Origin: Lithodes maja | Taxonomy: Eukaryota; Arthropoda; Malacostraca; Decapoda; Lithodidae | Reading direction: 5' to 3' | Assembly: GCA_037953745.1 (NCBI GenBank) | Contig: JBAKBP010007461.1 | Coordinates: 1-64,000 of the forward strand | Length of the DNA stretch: 64,000 bases | Shown here: piece after piece, positions 40,901 to 50,990 of the stretch | Layout of the letters: every line of letters starts with the position of its first letter | Numbering within the stretch: position 1 is the first letter of the stretch | Position numbers and translations under genes: made by a program | The notes under the pieces: model-generated | Told to the model about the DNA's origin: nothing | Database searches by the model: none | What the model saw: only the letters and a program-made list of their open reading frames with translations

Positions 40901-41187
40901 ACGTCTCATACCAACTCCTGGAGAAGTATGGCACCACCACTCACAGACGTACGGCATGGCGTGGGGATCACGTTCCTGACCGAGTCCAGGTGGGTGTCCA
41001 AAGACACTACCTGATCAACACCGAGGTGATTGGCACTCGTCACAGGCAGGTGCAGTGCATCGTCTGCAGCTCCAGTGTCAGGAAACCCCATGTCTCAAAA
41101 AGAGTCACCTCAATGTGCGCAGAGTGCAAAGTTCCACTCTGCATGAGTGAGTGCTTCAGGGACTACCACACCTTCAAAAATTATTGA
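37979..41187 (+). mobile_element. piggyBac-type DNA transposon, 3' end undefined
   Basis: TTAA at 37979-37982 is followed by CCCGGGAGCTGCGGGG, fitting a piggyBac end (TTAA target, C-rich terminus). Subterminal palindromes containing GACTCTTAAGAG follow. The transposase ORF starts 220 bp inside. A related end fragment lies at 47754-47817. I found no matching inverted end downstream of the stop, so the right boundary is given as the ORF end. Confidence 0.75.
38203..41187 (+). CDS. piggyBac-like transposase with low-complexity N-terminus
   Basis: A 994-codon uninterrupted ORF in one exon. The first ~350 residues are low complexity, with a Thr run, Pro runs, Ala-Pro stretches and a Gly-Lys run. 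They include a 195 bp duplication containing RPRAAKPAGAGKIKGTG. An acidic segment follows (~380-480). From about residue 485 the DDE_Tnp_1_7 domain appears: catalytic Asp in LVIDESLVLFKGR and in IIYTDNWYTS, and a third acidic region in MRMVDKSD. The C-terminus is a Cys-rich domain (CIVCSSS, CAECKVPLCMSECF, YH), typical of piggyBac proteins. It would cut and paste DNA at TTAA sites. The intact frame suggests recent activity or domestication. Confidence 0.9.
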   Translation: MEPTRPSRSLPDDTTSPPSGGVSRRGRQRVAAKDPSYQYDTPYSSEDETPAPKAQKTRASRAMAQRSLVFRDTATTTQATATTTTTTTTTTATTATPATPASDVGGRPRAAKPAGAGKIKGTGVGKRSRTPATVPLPPPPPPAAAPGPAAAAAPGPTAAAAPAAPASDAGGRPRAAKPAGAGKIKGTGIGKISRTPATVPLPPPPPPAAAPGPAAAGAPGPAAAAAPAAPAAPAAPAAPAQGTGKGKGKGKGKGRGKATAGPAVPGGPAAPVAPVAPAAPVAPVAPAAPAAPAAPAQGTERRATGTTIILPSRPRTTAAPAAASAAASAAAPTATSAVPVHKTPSRAKITRKTLTPSKYGALLFDGDSQDIGSQGFDDEDLARDQGWGDLGVDSGSESDVGDENEEGHRLSSEEEGDDDQVLYRDHGSDISDDEADADGIPIPGLPSFDWSDGVNFVPDVPQFNPGTSETTDDWPCDDQANESDFFLAFFDMEVMTYIVAQTNAYYRWVFGRLDVLSPKARIRGWVDTTVEEFMTFFALLFLMPLIKKHVLQHYWKHDPLIATPTFNKFMTRDRFLLLLRFMHFADNENPNRIDRIWKVRNVFTMLLERYRKYFYPFLNLVIDESLVLFKGRLVFKQYIPLKRHRFGIKLFVLCDCETGIVLDMIVYTGTDIDIPKAAANDPMGMSGAIVRKMLAPYLGKGHIIYTDNWYTSPALCQFLHDNQTGSCGTVRKTRKFMPKFTGDVIPLTDASSSDTPSEDDLAQEHRERHVRRRRRKGQKYKQLEKCGKVIALKWKDKRDVHLLSTVHTGAQMDSGKIHYRTRKTIYKPDMVVDYTKNMRMVDKSDCQLSGVECLRKTVKWYHKLFLHLVDITMLNAYNLWLVKKNMAPNQKLKFREFVYNVSYQLLEKYGTTTHRRTAWRGDHVPDRVQVGVQRHYLINTEVIGTRHRQVQCIVCSSSVRKPHVSKRVTSMCAECKVPLCMSECFRDYHTFKNY

Positions 41188-41191
41188 GTGT

Positions 41192-41320
41192 CGCCCTGCC
41201 CTGCCCTGCCCTGCACTGCCCTGCCCTGCCCTGCCCTGCACTGCCCTGCCCTGCCCTGCCCTGCCCTGCCCTGGACTCGCCCCCTGCCCAGCCCTGTCCT
41301 GGACTCGCGCCCTACCTTAC
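41192..41320. repeat. (CCCTG)n pentanucleotide array
   Basis: CCCTG units with a few CACTG variants begin just after the transposase stop and grade into GGACTCGC-containing repeats. Confidence 0.92.
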
Positions 41321-41640
41321 CTGACCTGACCTAATTGATCACGCTACCTCATAATGTAACATATATATTATATAATGTATAAGTTCCAAAGATGTCCCTG
41401 TGATATAGCTTTTACATTATATAATTGTATGTTTCATTATTTAGTTTATAAGTTTCAAATATTTACATGTAATATGCCTTATTTTTTTATTATATCAATA
41501 TATATGTTTGTTATTAGCCAAAGTCATGTGTATATAATTATTTTCTTACCTCAAATGAATTGTACAAAAATAAATATGTTTCAACAAATCCTGTCAAACC
41601 TACTAAGATAATAAAAAAAAACAATAATAAAAAAAAAACA
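41321..41640. other. AT-rich spacer
   Basis: No gene. It may be the 3' part of the piggyBac element, but no TTAA-adjacent inverted end is visible. Confidence 0.35.
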
Positions 41641-41722
41641 CAAGGTCATGTCATTGTATTCTTACAATATGATATATTCTATGAATATTTCATATTTATT
41701 GAATACAATGGCATGATCTTGT
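41641..41722. mobile_element. Short hairpin MITE-like element
   Basis: CAAGGTCATGTCATTGTATTC and GAATACAATGGCATGATCTTG are 21 bp inverted repeats around a 40 bp AT-rich loop. A-rich sequence flanks both sides. Possible TA duplication. Confidence 0.65.
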
Positions 41723-41777
41723 AAAAAAAAAAATTTATCAAAAATGTTCTAGACAATATAAAACCTTCCCCATAACC

Positions 41778-41857
41778 CCCTCCTGGATTCGATCACACAA
41801 CCCTAGCACACTTTGAGTTTTCCAGTCCGCGACCTTACCAACCATGCCACAGGAGCT
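41778..41857 (-). repeat. tRNA-Ser-like sequence (SINE head or tRNA pseudogene)
   Basis: On the minus strand, pairing ends CTCCTG/CAGGAG enclose a box-A-like TGGCATGGTTGGTAAGG, an anticodon-like arm GGACTGGAAAACTC (GGA), a long variable segment, and box B GTGATCGAATCC. Arms are mismatched, so it is unlikely to be a working tRNA. Confidence 0.5.
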
Positions 41858-42956
41858 CATACCAAATATCACTCAAAACTTTGTGTCTACAATCGAAATG
41901 ACAATATACAAAAAAAAATGAATTATCCCACCAATTTACGTTTGTAAATTGATGGGATTATCAATTATATCATGCCAAGGTTTATGAAAGTTTGTCTCTG
42001 TCAAGAATTAGTAATTATATAACTTTATTCTGTCCAAAATTGCCAAAACATTCAGCAAAATTGCCCCTCTCAGTGCGACTCCACTCATTTTCACACGGTC
42101 AAGCGGTGACCCTTGCCGCTCCCTTTATGCCCCAGTTACACCAGCCACAGCAGCTCTGTCTGGGAACAAAATTTGTATAAATACAATAATGGATAAAATA
42201 CTCTTCACAAATACATTTGTATTGTATAATATTGTAAATAAAAAAGAATAATAACTGTGTGGGTGTCGAAAATTGCTCAACCAGCTTTCTTATGTCTCGC
42301 CTACGCGCGTATATTGGATTATACATAGTCATGACTGTCATACAAATAATTGCAGTAAGTCTCGAATATACATTTAGATTGCATATTACTTGGAAATAAA
42401 TAAGTAAACGTTTCTCTGGTGGCAATCTACCCTTTCGCAAGTGTAAGGAGACACCATTCTATATTTAGCCCTTTATCGCAAAAGGCAATCTGCACGTGTT
42501 TACTGACCACCGTCGCTGGTGGTCTATAATATAGTACTTTATTGACAGTCAATGGCCTACATGTTTCTGTGGTACTTCACATGTGTCTAAAATGCAATGT
42601 CTGCTTGCATAAAAATGCAATTCTGAAGTCCATTTATACGTACGACATACGCATGTCTCAGTTTCTATCTATCTCTCTCTCTCTCTCTCCATTCCTGACT
42701 CATGTTATTGTAAAACTCTTGGTGGCAACAAACACCAGACACCTGGAAGACATAAGGTTCAAAATCCCAAGCATCCATACGCCTCGGGCGCCTTCACAAT
42801 TGTCACACAGCTGGTTATCTATCTAGAGATCTGCCTGCCTTCCTTCTCTTGACGACTCACTCACTCCCTCCCTGCACCCCTGCATGCCTCCCTCCCTCCC
42901 TCCCACCCACCCACCCCCAACCCACCCTTTCAGGCTTCCGTCTGCTAGAAACACAT
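41858..42956. other. Spacer with simple repeats
   Basis: No gene. It contains a short palindrome (CCACCAATTTACGTTTGTAAATTG) at about 41928, a CT tract at about 42668-42689, and a C-rich CTCCCTCC/CACC tract at about 42860-42925. Confidence 0.4.
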
Positions 42957-43515
42957 TCACAATTTGCGTAAATATCGCATCAATTGGGCTATATGCGGTA
43001 TATTCCTTGTTATATGGGACACCTACATACGTACACGTCTTTATTATAGCATGACAGTGCTCTAAATACAAGATTTATGTGATATTTATGGCGTAACACA
43101 CCCTCTCCCCCTTTCATTCCCAGCACAACTCACTCACACCTTGGTTCATGCATAGAAACTCTTTGATAATGTGCGTAAATATCGCATGAATTGGTCAATA
43201 TGCGGTATATATTTTGATATATGGCACGTATACATACGTACAAGTCTGTATTATAGCATGACAGTGCTCTACGTACAAGATATACGTGATATGTATGGCG
43301 TAAACCACACTCTCAGCTCATAAATTGCCGCCAAACCTCCAACACATCTTCATTCCCGCCTACAAATTATCTTATATATTGCAATTTTTGGTCACTATGA
43401 GGCATATTCATTGTTATATGGGTGGCCTACACACGTATACATACTCTACATAGCCTAAAAGGGCTCAAAAATGGACATATACGTGATAATACGCCGTAAC
43501 CCACCCCTCCTCCCT
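42957..43515. repeat. Degenerate ~190 bp tandem repeat, three units
   Basis: GCGTAAATATCGCAT, TATGCGGTATAT, ACATACGTACA, TTATAGCATGACAGTGCTCT and ATGGCGTAA recur in order at about 42965, 43170 and, more diverged, 43375. Similarity drops in the third unit. Confidence 0.8.
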
Positions 43516-43760
43516 CTCCTTCTATCCCCTGCGCGCGTAAATATTCGGCAGGGAAATCTCGCCGCTCGATGACAATCTAGCCGCGCAGTGCCATTCGCTC
43601 CACATTTTTCAACTACGGACCGTTCCCCCACCCCCCCCCCAGACATTTTTTGGGGGGTCAAATATATATGGGCCGATGCCCGCAAACATTCCCTACACGA
43701 TGATGTACTTTTTATCGAAATTTGCAATAGGTCCCAAAATCATCATAGGTGCGCACAGTC

Positions 43761-45416
43761 TTACCCTGTAGAAAACCCCCTGTGCGCCGCGGAGAGGTTA
43801 ACTGGTAGATTATTATAAAGTCTCGGTGCACTCTTTTCGAAGGCCCTAAATCCAAATTCATGATTGCACCGTGGCTCATTCAATTGATGCAGCACGTTGC
43901 CATGTCTCAGCATCATATCAGTGCCAACATTGAAGTCTTCCAATAAGTCTCGCACATATTCCGGCTTTCCAAAGTTCAAAGCTTGATACACTATTACACA
44001 CAGTTTGAATATGATCCTCGCTTTCACCGGCAGCCAATGCAGGTCAATTAATGCCGGCGTTATACTCGCACGGAATGGTAAACTCTTTATTAATCTTGCT
44101 GCTCTATTCATTATACGTTGTAGTTTTCGTAGCAAGTAATTTGGTAGTCGATAATATAGAGAATTACAATAGTCTAATTTACTAATTACATGATTGTGGA
44201 TCAACATTTTGGTTGTATTAATATCCAGATATTTTCTCACAAAAGCAATATTCCTCAGATGATAGGCAGAGATTCGCACTGTTTGATTAATCTGGTTTTT
44301 AAATGACAGTTCACTATCAACCAAAACTCCCAAATCCTTCACCACACTACTCACAGTCATCACACTATCATTGATATTGAGGCTTTGCACGCCCAGTCTC
44401 TCAAGGTTCACCCGTCTGCCTACTAATAGGCATTCAGTTTTATTTTCATTTAATTTCAGTTGCTTTGACTCCATCCACTTCCCAATGTCTTTTAGTAAAC
44501 CACTAATCTTCTCCTCAACATTCACCACGTCACTTAGTGCCAGATAGAATTGGGTGTCATCCGCAAACAGTTTGAATTTCACTCCATGTTTCATTAATAT
44601 GCTAGATAGTGCAATTGTATATATACAGAATAGAATTGGTCCAAGAACACTCCCTTGAGGGACACCCCTCTCTAGATGCTTCATCTCTGAGAATTTATTA
44701 CTTATTTGCACACAATAAGTTCTGTTAGTAAGGTAACTTTGAAGGTATTCCAGCGCATTACCATCAATACCAATAGCTTTACAGTCTTCTATTAGTAAGC
44801 TATGCACCACTGTATCGAACGCAGCACTCAAGTCCAACAAAATTAAGATTCCACACTTCGCGTTGTCCATTTGCACGAGTAAATCATTAATCACAGAGCA
44901 CATCGTGGTTTCCGTAGAGTAAAGTCTTCTATATGCGGACTGGTTGTCTGGGAGAGCCTTCACTAAACTCAAGTGATCCCATAACTGACCCAGAATTACA
45001 TTTTCAGTAATTTTTGATAGAAATGTTAAATTGGAAACAGGCCTAAAAGAGCTCAAGCATTGAGAATCAAGGCTCCCTTTAATAATAGGCTTCACAATCG
45101 CATTCTTTTCAGACGATGGAAATACATTATTTGCAATGCTACAGTTTATTATGTCAACATATATGTCCAGAAAACTGTTAAAATTGTTACTGTGCACTAT
45201 TTCACGTATCGGTATAGGATCATTACTACAATGGATAAGTTTTGCTTTCGTAACTATGGATTTAACTGTATTCAGATCCGTCATAGTAAATTCTGTTAAC
45301 TTAGTCACAGTAGGCTCAGCTACAACAACGTCTTGAGTCTCGACTACTCCAAAATTTCCAACAATGGCATTAATTTTATCACAAAAAAAGTCAGAAAAAT
45401 CATTCGCCAATGTCAT
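43761..45416 (-). pseudogene. LINE-D reverse transcriptase region
   Basis: 551 codons. RT motifs are SFRPVSNLTFLSK, LLDLSAAFDTVVHSLL, ERGVPQGSVLGPILF and the catalytic FADDTQFY. Later blocks are NENKTECLLVG, LDYCNSLYY, LQRIMNRAARLI and LHWLPVKARI. It resembles CR1/L2/Rex1-group elements. The first 4 bases overlap the stop of the endonuclease frame (ATGA). The last residues after NLSAAH are foreign, since the element is 3'-truncated there. A single-base frame change separates it from the endonuclease. Confidence 0.85.
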
Positions 45417-46577
45417 ATCCGGAATCCCTTCTGGTAACTTATTTTTCTTCTTGTTCCCGTCAAGTTGTCAAGTACCACATACAGCTTATTCATATCAGAT
45501 CCAGCTTCTTTTGCTTTATTCATATAGTATTCACGTTTTCTAAGCACAATGAGCCTGTTTTCTATATTCCGAGCTCTTTTATAGTTATCTCTTGCCTCTT
45601 CGGTTCGTAGACGTCTCCATAGCCTCTCATATTTCTTCTTGGCCTTTTTTGCTCTTTGAATATCAGCATTAAACCACGGCGCACTATCAACTATTACTAT
45701 TTTCTTTTCAATAATGGGGCACATATCTTCGTATTTTTCTCTAGCAATGCTGTTATACAGATTAGTGAAACATGACGTACAGTCATCTATTAATTCACCG
45801 TGAGCACAGTGTTCTCTTTTCTTAATTAGTATTTCATTCGCAACAGTCGATATTAGTAGTTGTGGCTCAAATTTTCTTTTTGACCTACACTTTATTGTCT
45901 TAGATTGTCTAGGTTTACTTACAAACGGCATGTTAAAAGTAACTAGTTTATGGACCGGCGAAATACAACACTCATCTTCAACATACAGCTCATTTATCAT
46001 ATCGCTTTCTCTATTCGTAAAAACCAAGTCTAATGCATGACCACCTCTTGAAGTTGCAGTATGCACTTTATTTATCAAGTGGAAAGACTCCATCAATTCT
46101 ATAAAGATAGTAGCATAGTAATCATTTGGAACATCCACCCACAGATTAAAGTCACCAAAGACGAATGTATTCGTACTAACCATATCAATTGTTTCCAAAT
46201 ATAATCTAAAATCATCAATAAATGTACTGGCACTTAAATTTGGAGGTCTATAAACGACAATAAAAGTACATTTCCAGCCTCCAATCTCACAGCCCACCTG
46301 TATATGTTCAAAACTACCGAACCTTGCAGATTTACATATTTTCGTCTTCTTAAACGTGTTTGTAAGAAAAATTCCCACACCACCACCTCCCTTCCCTCTT
46401 CGTGGATTGTGCAAGAAGGTATGCGTTAAAGGAGTCATTTCAAGTATTTTAGCAGTATCGTATTCACTCAGCCATGTTTCAGTTACCGCTAGTACATCAT
46501 ATTTTGCCTCATTAATTAAGTCTCGAATTTCAAAGGTTTTATTTCCCACTGATTGAACATTTAAAAAAACATCCATT
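43785..46577 (-). mobile_element. LINE-D (CR1/L2/Rex1-like), truncated at both ends
   Basis: Endonuclease and RT regions on the minus strand, in two frames joined by a one-base frameshift near 45450. The 5' end stops at the endonuclease start. The 3' end stops within the last conserved block (LYNNLPVNL), so the 3' UTR and tail are missing. Confidence 0.85.
45413..46576 (-). pseudogene. LINE-D endonuclease region
   Basis: 387 codons starting near the usual beginning of the AP-endonuclease (FLNVQSVGNKT). Motifs are LAVTETWLSEYD, GGGGVGIFL, VVYRPPN, FVFGDFNLW and ALDLVFTN. The usual SDH is replaced by SPVHKLV. It ends KGFRI followed by TGA. In the next frame the sequence continues as KLPEGIPDM into the RT ORF, so one base was gained or lost at about 45445-45460. 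It lacks any ORF1 because of 5' truncation. Confidence 0.82.
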
Positions 46578-46588
46578 AGATCCCACTT

Positions 46589-47036
46589 ATCCCGACACTG
46601 ACATACGGAAGCGAAGCATGGACGTTGGTCGAGAGACTCAGACCAAGAGTGAGAGCAGTGGAAATGAATTACTTAAGGAGTGCGTGCGGAGTTACATGGA
46701 GGGATAGACAGACTAATGAGGAAGTAAGAAGGATGTGTGGTGTGGAGGTAGATGTGCTGGAAATTGTGAAAAGGAACAACTTGAGATGGTTCGGCCATAT
46801 GGAACGTATGGAAAGCGAGAGAATGACTAAGAGGGTGTACGAGGGCGAGGTGGAGGGACAGAGAGGGAGAGGTAGACCGAATATGAGGTGGAAGGATGGA
46901 GTGAGGAACTACATGAACGAAGGCGGTGCTGGTTGGGGGGAGGGGCGTCGACTGACTGGGGACAGAGGTACATGGGGGCGGTTCGTTCGTGGCCACCCCT
47001 TCGGGGATCACGGTGTCAGGCAACAGATAGATAGAT
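46589..47036 (+). mobile_element. LINE-E 3' fragment with 11 bp target duplication
   Basis: Encodes the C-terminus of a LINE ORF (TYGSEAWTLVERLRP, RSACGVTWRDR, LRWFGHMERM, GRGRPNMRWKDG) and ends in a GATA-type tail. AGATCCCACTT flanks it at 46578-46588 and 47037-47047. The clade is uncertain (RTE-like). A minus-strand copy lies at 53625-53895. Confidence 0.85.
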
Positions 47037-47047
47037 AGATCCCACTT

Positions 47048-47112
47048 CAAGATTAATTTGTAAATTTTTCGGTAGAAACATGTCACGGCCGAAGGCCGGT
47101 TCCTCCACAATT
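47048..47112. repeat. Fragment of the foldback/TTAA repeat core
   Basis: AATTTTTCGGTAGAAACATG and GGCCGAAGGCCGGTTCCTC match the cores at about 9350-9415 and 37220. It was one unit with the sequence left of LINE-E. Confidence 0.65.
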
Positions 47113-47113
47113 A

Positions 47114-47753
47114 CCAGAGCTGGGCACTTTAGGCAACACTTCCGCAAATAGCCAATTCCGCCATGGCGGAAGTGTCATTTTGTTGGCGCTGAAATGGCTG
47201 CCTATTTGCGGGTTTGAAGCTCTGGAAAGTACCTCCATGTTGCAAACCTCGAGTCCACAAAATTAAAATTCCAGCCGCCAGCCAGCCCTGGGCCGCTCCC
47301 AGCTCCCGCCAAAAAAAAGTCACGTGACCAAGCCAACTACCTGTGTTCTGGAATCTAGGCCTATACATCGGCTCTTCACGTTTGTTCACTTACTTAGTAG
47401 CAAGCGTCGAGCTAACACCTACAACACACAGCAGTCCAAGAGTTCCAACCTGCTAGCACTTCAACTTTGTTTATATTTTTAGCCTATTGAAGTGAACATG
47501 GAGTCTACCATCATCCCTGATGCAGCTGCCAACAGCATGGAGAGCAGTTCACCACCATCATCCGACAGTGATGCTGCAGAGCATGCAGAAATCGAGGACC
47601 TAAGCCACCCCTGGCCCCACCTAGAAACCTTCTATGGGCCTGTAATTACCAAGAAGATGTCTCTGGAGAAGGACAGAATAATCTACAGGGGCATCATCGC
47701 TTGCAAAAACTGCAAGGCTAAATTGGCTTTTAATACGTACAGCGCGTACACCC
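47114..47753 (+). mobile_element. 5' end of a hAT-like transposon
   Basis: CCAGAGCTGGGCACTTTAGG resembles a hAT terminus. A palindromic subterminal region ends AGCTCTGG at about 47225. A BED-like coding segment begins at 47492. The element is cut at a TTAA (47754) by piggyBac-related sequence, and I do not see its remainder. Confidence 0.5.
47492..47753 (+). pseudogene. hAT-type BED zinc-finger N-terminal fragment
   Basis: About 87 codons from ATG. An acidic Ser-rich leader (SSPPSSDSDAAEHAE) precedes HPWPHLETFYG and IIACKNCKAKL followed by NTYSAYTL. This resembles the BED zinc finger at the start of hAT transposases (W, CxxC, then a leucine and expected His pair). The frame then enters inserted TTAA-flanked DNA, and the His pair is lost. 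Assignment rests on pattern only. Confidence 0.45.
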
Positions 47754-47817
47754 TTAACCCGGGAACTGCAGGAAGACTCTTAAGAGTTCCCCCGGCGGAC
47801 TGCGGGAAGACTCTTAA
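47754..47817 (+). repeat. piggyBac end fragment at a TTAA site
   Basis: TTAACCCGGGAACTGCAGG and the GACTCTTAAGAGTTCCCCCG palindrome match the 5' end of the piggyBac element at 37979. It is interrupted at its internal TTAA (47814) by the next MITE; GAGTCAGGGG resumes at about 48303. Confidence 0.65.
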
Positions 47818-48298
47818 CCCTTCCTCCCCGGGCTGTCTTACCAAATGACGGTCGCCCCTACCCGGGCGATATGGCTGAAAAACGTCTAGGCCTAGGCTAC
47901 CGTATTTATGTTTATTTTCACTGCTAGAACTTTCCCACTCATCTATAACCGTAGTGCGGTTTTCAATCTGTATTTTGGCATTGAGTAGAGCTCTGCAAGT
48001 CAACTGGTTCAGTTGTGATGACGATTTCAGTGGAGCCAATATTGCAGAGATGTTGCCAATATGGGGGCTTTTTAGACACTAATTTCGTCATGACGTCAGA
48101 ACAATAACATTGAGGAGTCTTCTCCTTCTTGTTTTCGGAGGTGCGGTGACGAACGCTTGGGTTTGTTGACATACGTCGTACGCACGGCGTTCGGACCAAG
48201 CTTAATTAGGCTATTAAGCTCATGCCTTAGATAAGGCATACCGGGTAGCGGCCCTTCTTTCGTGATGTCCTTACCTAAGGCAGACCGGGTAGGAAGGG
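47818..48298. mobile_element. TTAA-flanked MITE, copy 1
   Basis: A 481 bp element between TTAA at 47814-47817 and 48299-48302. Inverted ends: CCCTTCCTCCCCGGGCTGTC and the complement of GACCGGGTAGGAAGGG. Copy 2 is at 48858-49337. piggyBac-type by target and terminus. Confidence 0.85.
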
Positions 48299-48302
48299 TT
48301 AA

Positions 48303-48853
48303 GAGTCAGGGGAAAAAAAATCAATTTAAAACACCGAAAAAAAAAGAAAATTTTTTTTTTATTTTTTTTTGCCCCTGGGCCATGCCAAATATCACTCCTC
48401 CACCTGCCCTCCTTCCCCAGTTTCCTCCCCTCCTTCAGTTATCACCTATTTTCCCTGTTATTCCCTTTTCCTGTGGTCTATTTTCGTGCTAACATTAGCG
48501 AGTTGGTAGCAGGGCGTTGTCATCACTGTTAGCAAGCGAGTGCAAGAGAGAGAGAGAGAGTATCGATCGACAGTCTCTCTCCAGAGGTGGAGAAAAGTGG
48601 TGGGCTGGGAGGTTGCCTCAGCCATACATTGTGTAACTCCCGGCCTGTATCGCCGATTTTGACCATCCAAACGCTGTTTCCACTTGTTTTATTGTTGTAA
48701 CAGGTTAATACCTTTATAATCAACCTATAATAGGCGCATATGGATAAGTATTAATGCTATTTATGGTAAAATAAATATGTTAGTGATGGGAACAGCTCAA
48801 ATACGTCAGCACAGGAGTGTGGTGTCTCGTATCCCCCATGCGCACTTCAGAGG
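48303..48853. other. Spacer with repeat Y, copy 1
   Basis: At about 48385-48510 the sequence (TTATCACCTATTTTCCCTGT and TTCGTGCTAACATTAGC) is the inverse of 50865-50990. No gene. Confidence 0.6.
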
Positions 48854-48857
48854 TTAA

Positions 48858-49337
48858 CCCTTCCTACCCGGGCTGTCTTACCCAATGACGGTCGCCCCTA
48901 CCCGGGCGAAATGGCTGAAAAACATCTAGGCCTAGGCTACCGTATTTATGTTTATTTTCACTGCTAGAACTTTCCCACTCATCTATAATCGTAGTGCGGT
49001 TTTCAATCTGTATTTTGGCGTTGAGTAGAGCTCTGTAAGTCAACTGGTTCAGTTGTGATGACGATTTCAGTGGAGCCAATATTGCAGAGATGTTGCCAAT
49101 ATGGGGGCTTTTCAGACACTAATTTCGTCTGACGTCAGAACAATAACATTGAAGTCTTCTCCTTCTTGTTTTCGGAGGTGCGGGTGACGCAACGCTTGGG
49201 TTTGTTGACATACGTCGTACGCACAGCGTTCAGACGAAGCTTAATTAGGCTATTAAGCTGCTGCCATAGGTAAGGCATACCGGGTAGCGGCCCTTCTTTC
49301 GAGCTGTCCTTACCTAAGGCAGACCGGGTAGGAAGGG
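48858..49337. mobile_element. TTAA-flanked MITE, copy 2
   Basis: 480 bp, flanked by TTAA at 48854-48857 and 49338-49341. Very similar to 47818-48298 throughout, including GGTCGCCCCTACCCGGGCG. Confidence 0.87.
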
Positions 49338-49909
49338 TTAAGGGGAGAGGAAAGTAGGGTACTGTACACTGAATATAACTGAACTCATAAGGACAGCCAC
49401 AGTCAAGAATAACTTGACAATAATTAAAGGTTAAAGTACTGTATGATACAACAACAAAGTGTCCTGAGAACTGACGGAGATAAAGACCGAACTTCTGAGC
49501 TTCCCCAGTCAACACTCATTATCTTGTTCATATAGAAAGGAAATGTCCAGGTATTCATGACCGAGACTATATTAATTATTGTTGAACATTAACACCTTAA
49601 CCTGGCAACGGCGAGGGGGGGGTATTGAACTAGCTGCCCATGGGCGAGCATATTGGCTCCATTCAGGCCTATAATCGTCATTTTACGATAAATATCGTTA
49701 TTACTTATTCATATGAGCCTATTTTACCTTCACTATGAAGATAGTAACCTGTAACAACAATAAAACAAGTGAAAATATAATTTTTCTGGTCAAAATCGCG
49801 AATATAGATGGACCAGCCCATTCATGAATTATGGAGAAAATTGAGGCAACCCCTCCCTCCACGAGGCCTCAAGCCACACTGAGCCTACTCATTCACACAC
49901 TCGGTTGTA

Positions 49910-50831
49910 CAGTGGGCCCCACAAGGGTGCGGTTACCTAAGTCCGAGACATGCGCGCACCCTTGTAAAACGCACCCTTGGAGCTTAAGAACCTATGGGAA
50001 ATTCACTATGTAGTCCGGGGACTCTTCAAACTTACCCTTTTTTCGCCCAATAACCCCTGAAAAACATGAACTAAGGAAAGAATACCTGCACAGTATAGAA
50101 ATGTGATTAGATATTAGATAGAATAGCTTTATCATAGACGGATTCGACTATCGACTGACTTTAGACTGATTCGAGTATCGACTGATATATCAACGGATTA
50201 ATTGTTTATTTATATTACTCTAATATACCAACCAAAAGTGGATTAAATGATGAACAATAAGACATACAATAATAAGAAAATACACCGAAAACGAGAGCAA
50301 AAATAATTAGCCTAAAGACTTTAGGTTTTGAGTGAATCCGGATTCACCGACGATCGGAGCGTCAGTTTCGACCTCCATTTTTAATGTTGTCAAAACAAGG
50401 CAGAAGCTCTAAGTCCACCCGCCTTTTACTTGCTTATTTGTGCCTGAACCTTGTATCTCTTGCGTTTATTATGGCCTCTAATGTATTCAGTGAAAGATAT
50501 TTGCAATATACTCTAATATGTAAGGTTATGTGTAAAGGAAACACTTAAAAGTACATAGGATAGAGACCACGGATACTGTACGTGTATGTACGGTAATGCG
50601 GTATCTACGGTTTTTGCTATCGACGGCAGTCTTAAGAACGTAACCCCCGTTGATAACGAGGGACTACTTACAGGTATTCTTTCCTTAGTTCATGTTTTTC
50701 AGGGGTTATTGGGCGAAAAAAACGCACGCTTTGCTTTTTTTCGCACCCTTGGATTATAAGCGCCGCACGGACATCTACCGCACGGTTGGAGAATCGCACC
50801 CTTTTGGTGCGCACCCTTGCGGGGCCGACTG
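49910..50831. mobile_element. pogo/Tigger-like MITE
   Basis: 922 bp between TA dinucleotides. Ends: CAGTGGGCCCCACAAGGGTG and the complement of GCGGGGCCGACTG. The inverted repeats extend ~190 bp inward, sharing TCGCCCAATAACCCCTGAAA and AACATGAACTAAGG. Start CAG and TA target fit Tc1/mariner-pogo elements. Confidence 0.75.
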
Positions 50832-50864
50832 TATAACACACTCGCTAGGCACGTAAGCACATCC

Positions 50865-50990
50865 TCCACACATTTTGCTAATGTTAGCACAAAAATATAC
50901 CAACGAATTAGGGAATAACAGGGAAAATAGGTGATAATTGAAGGGGGAGGGGAAAAGAGGGAAGGAGGGGATGTGGTGATATGAGGTATA
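50865..50990 (-). repeat. Repeat Y, copy 2 (inverted)
   Basis: Inverse of 48385-48510. Unidentified dispersed repeat. Confidence 0.65.

Noticed and set aside
42957..43515. Missing RPN2 or NAMPT exon
   Set aside because: No open frame with splice sites; the sequence is a tandem repeat.
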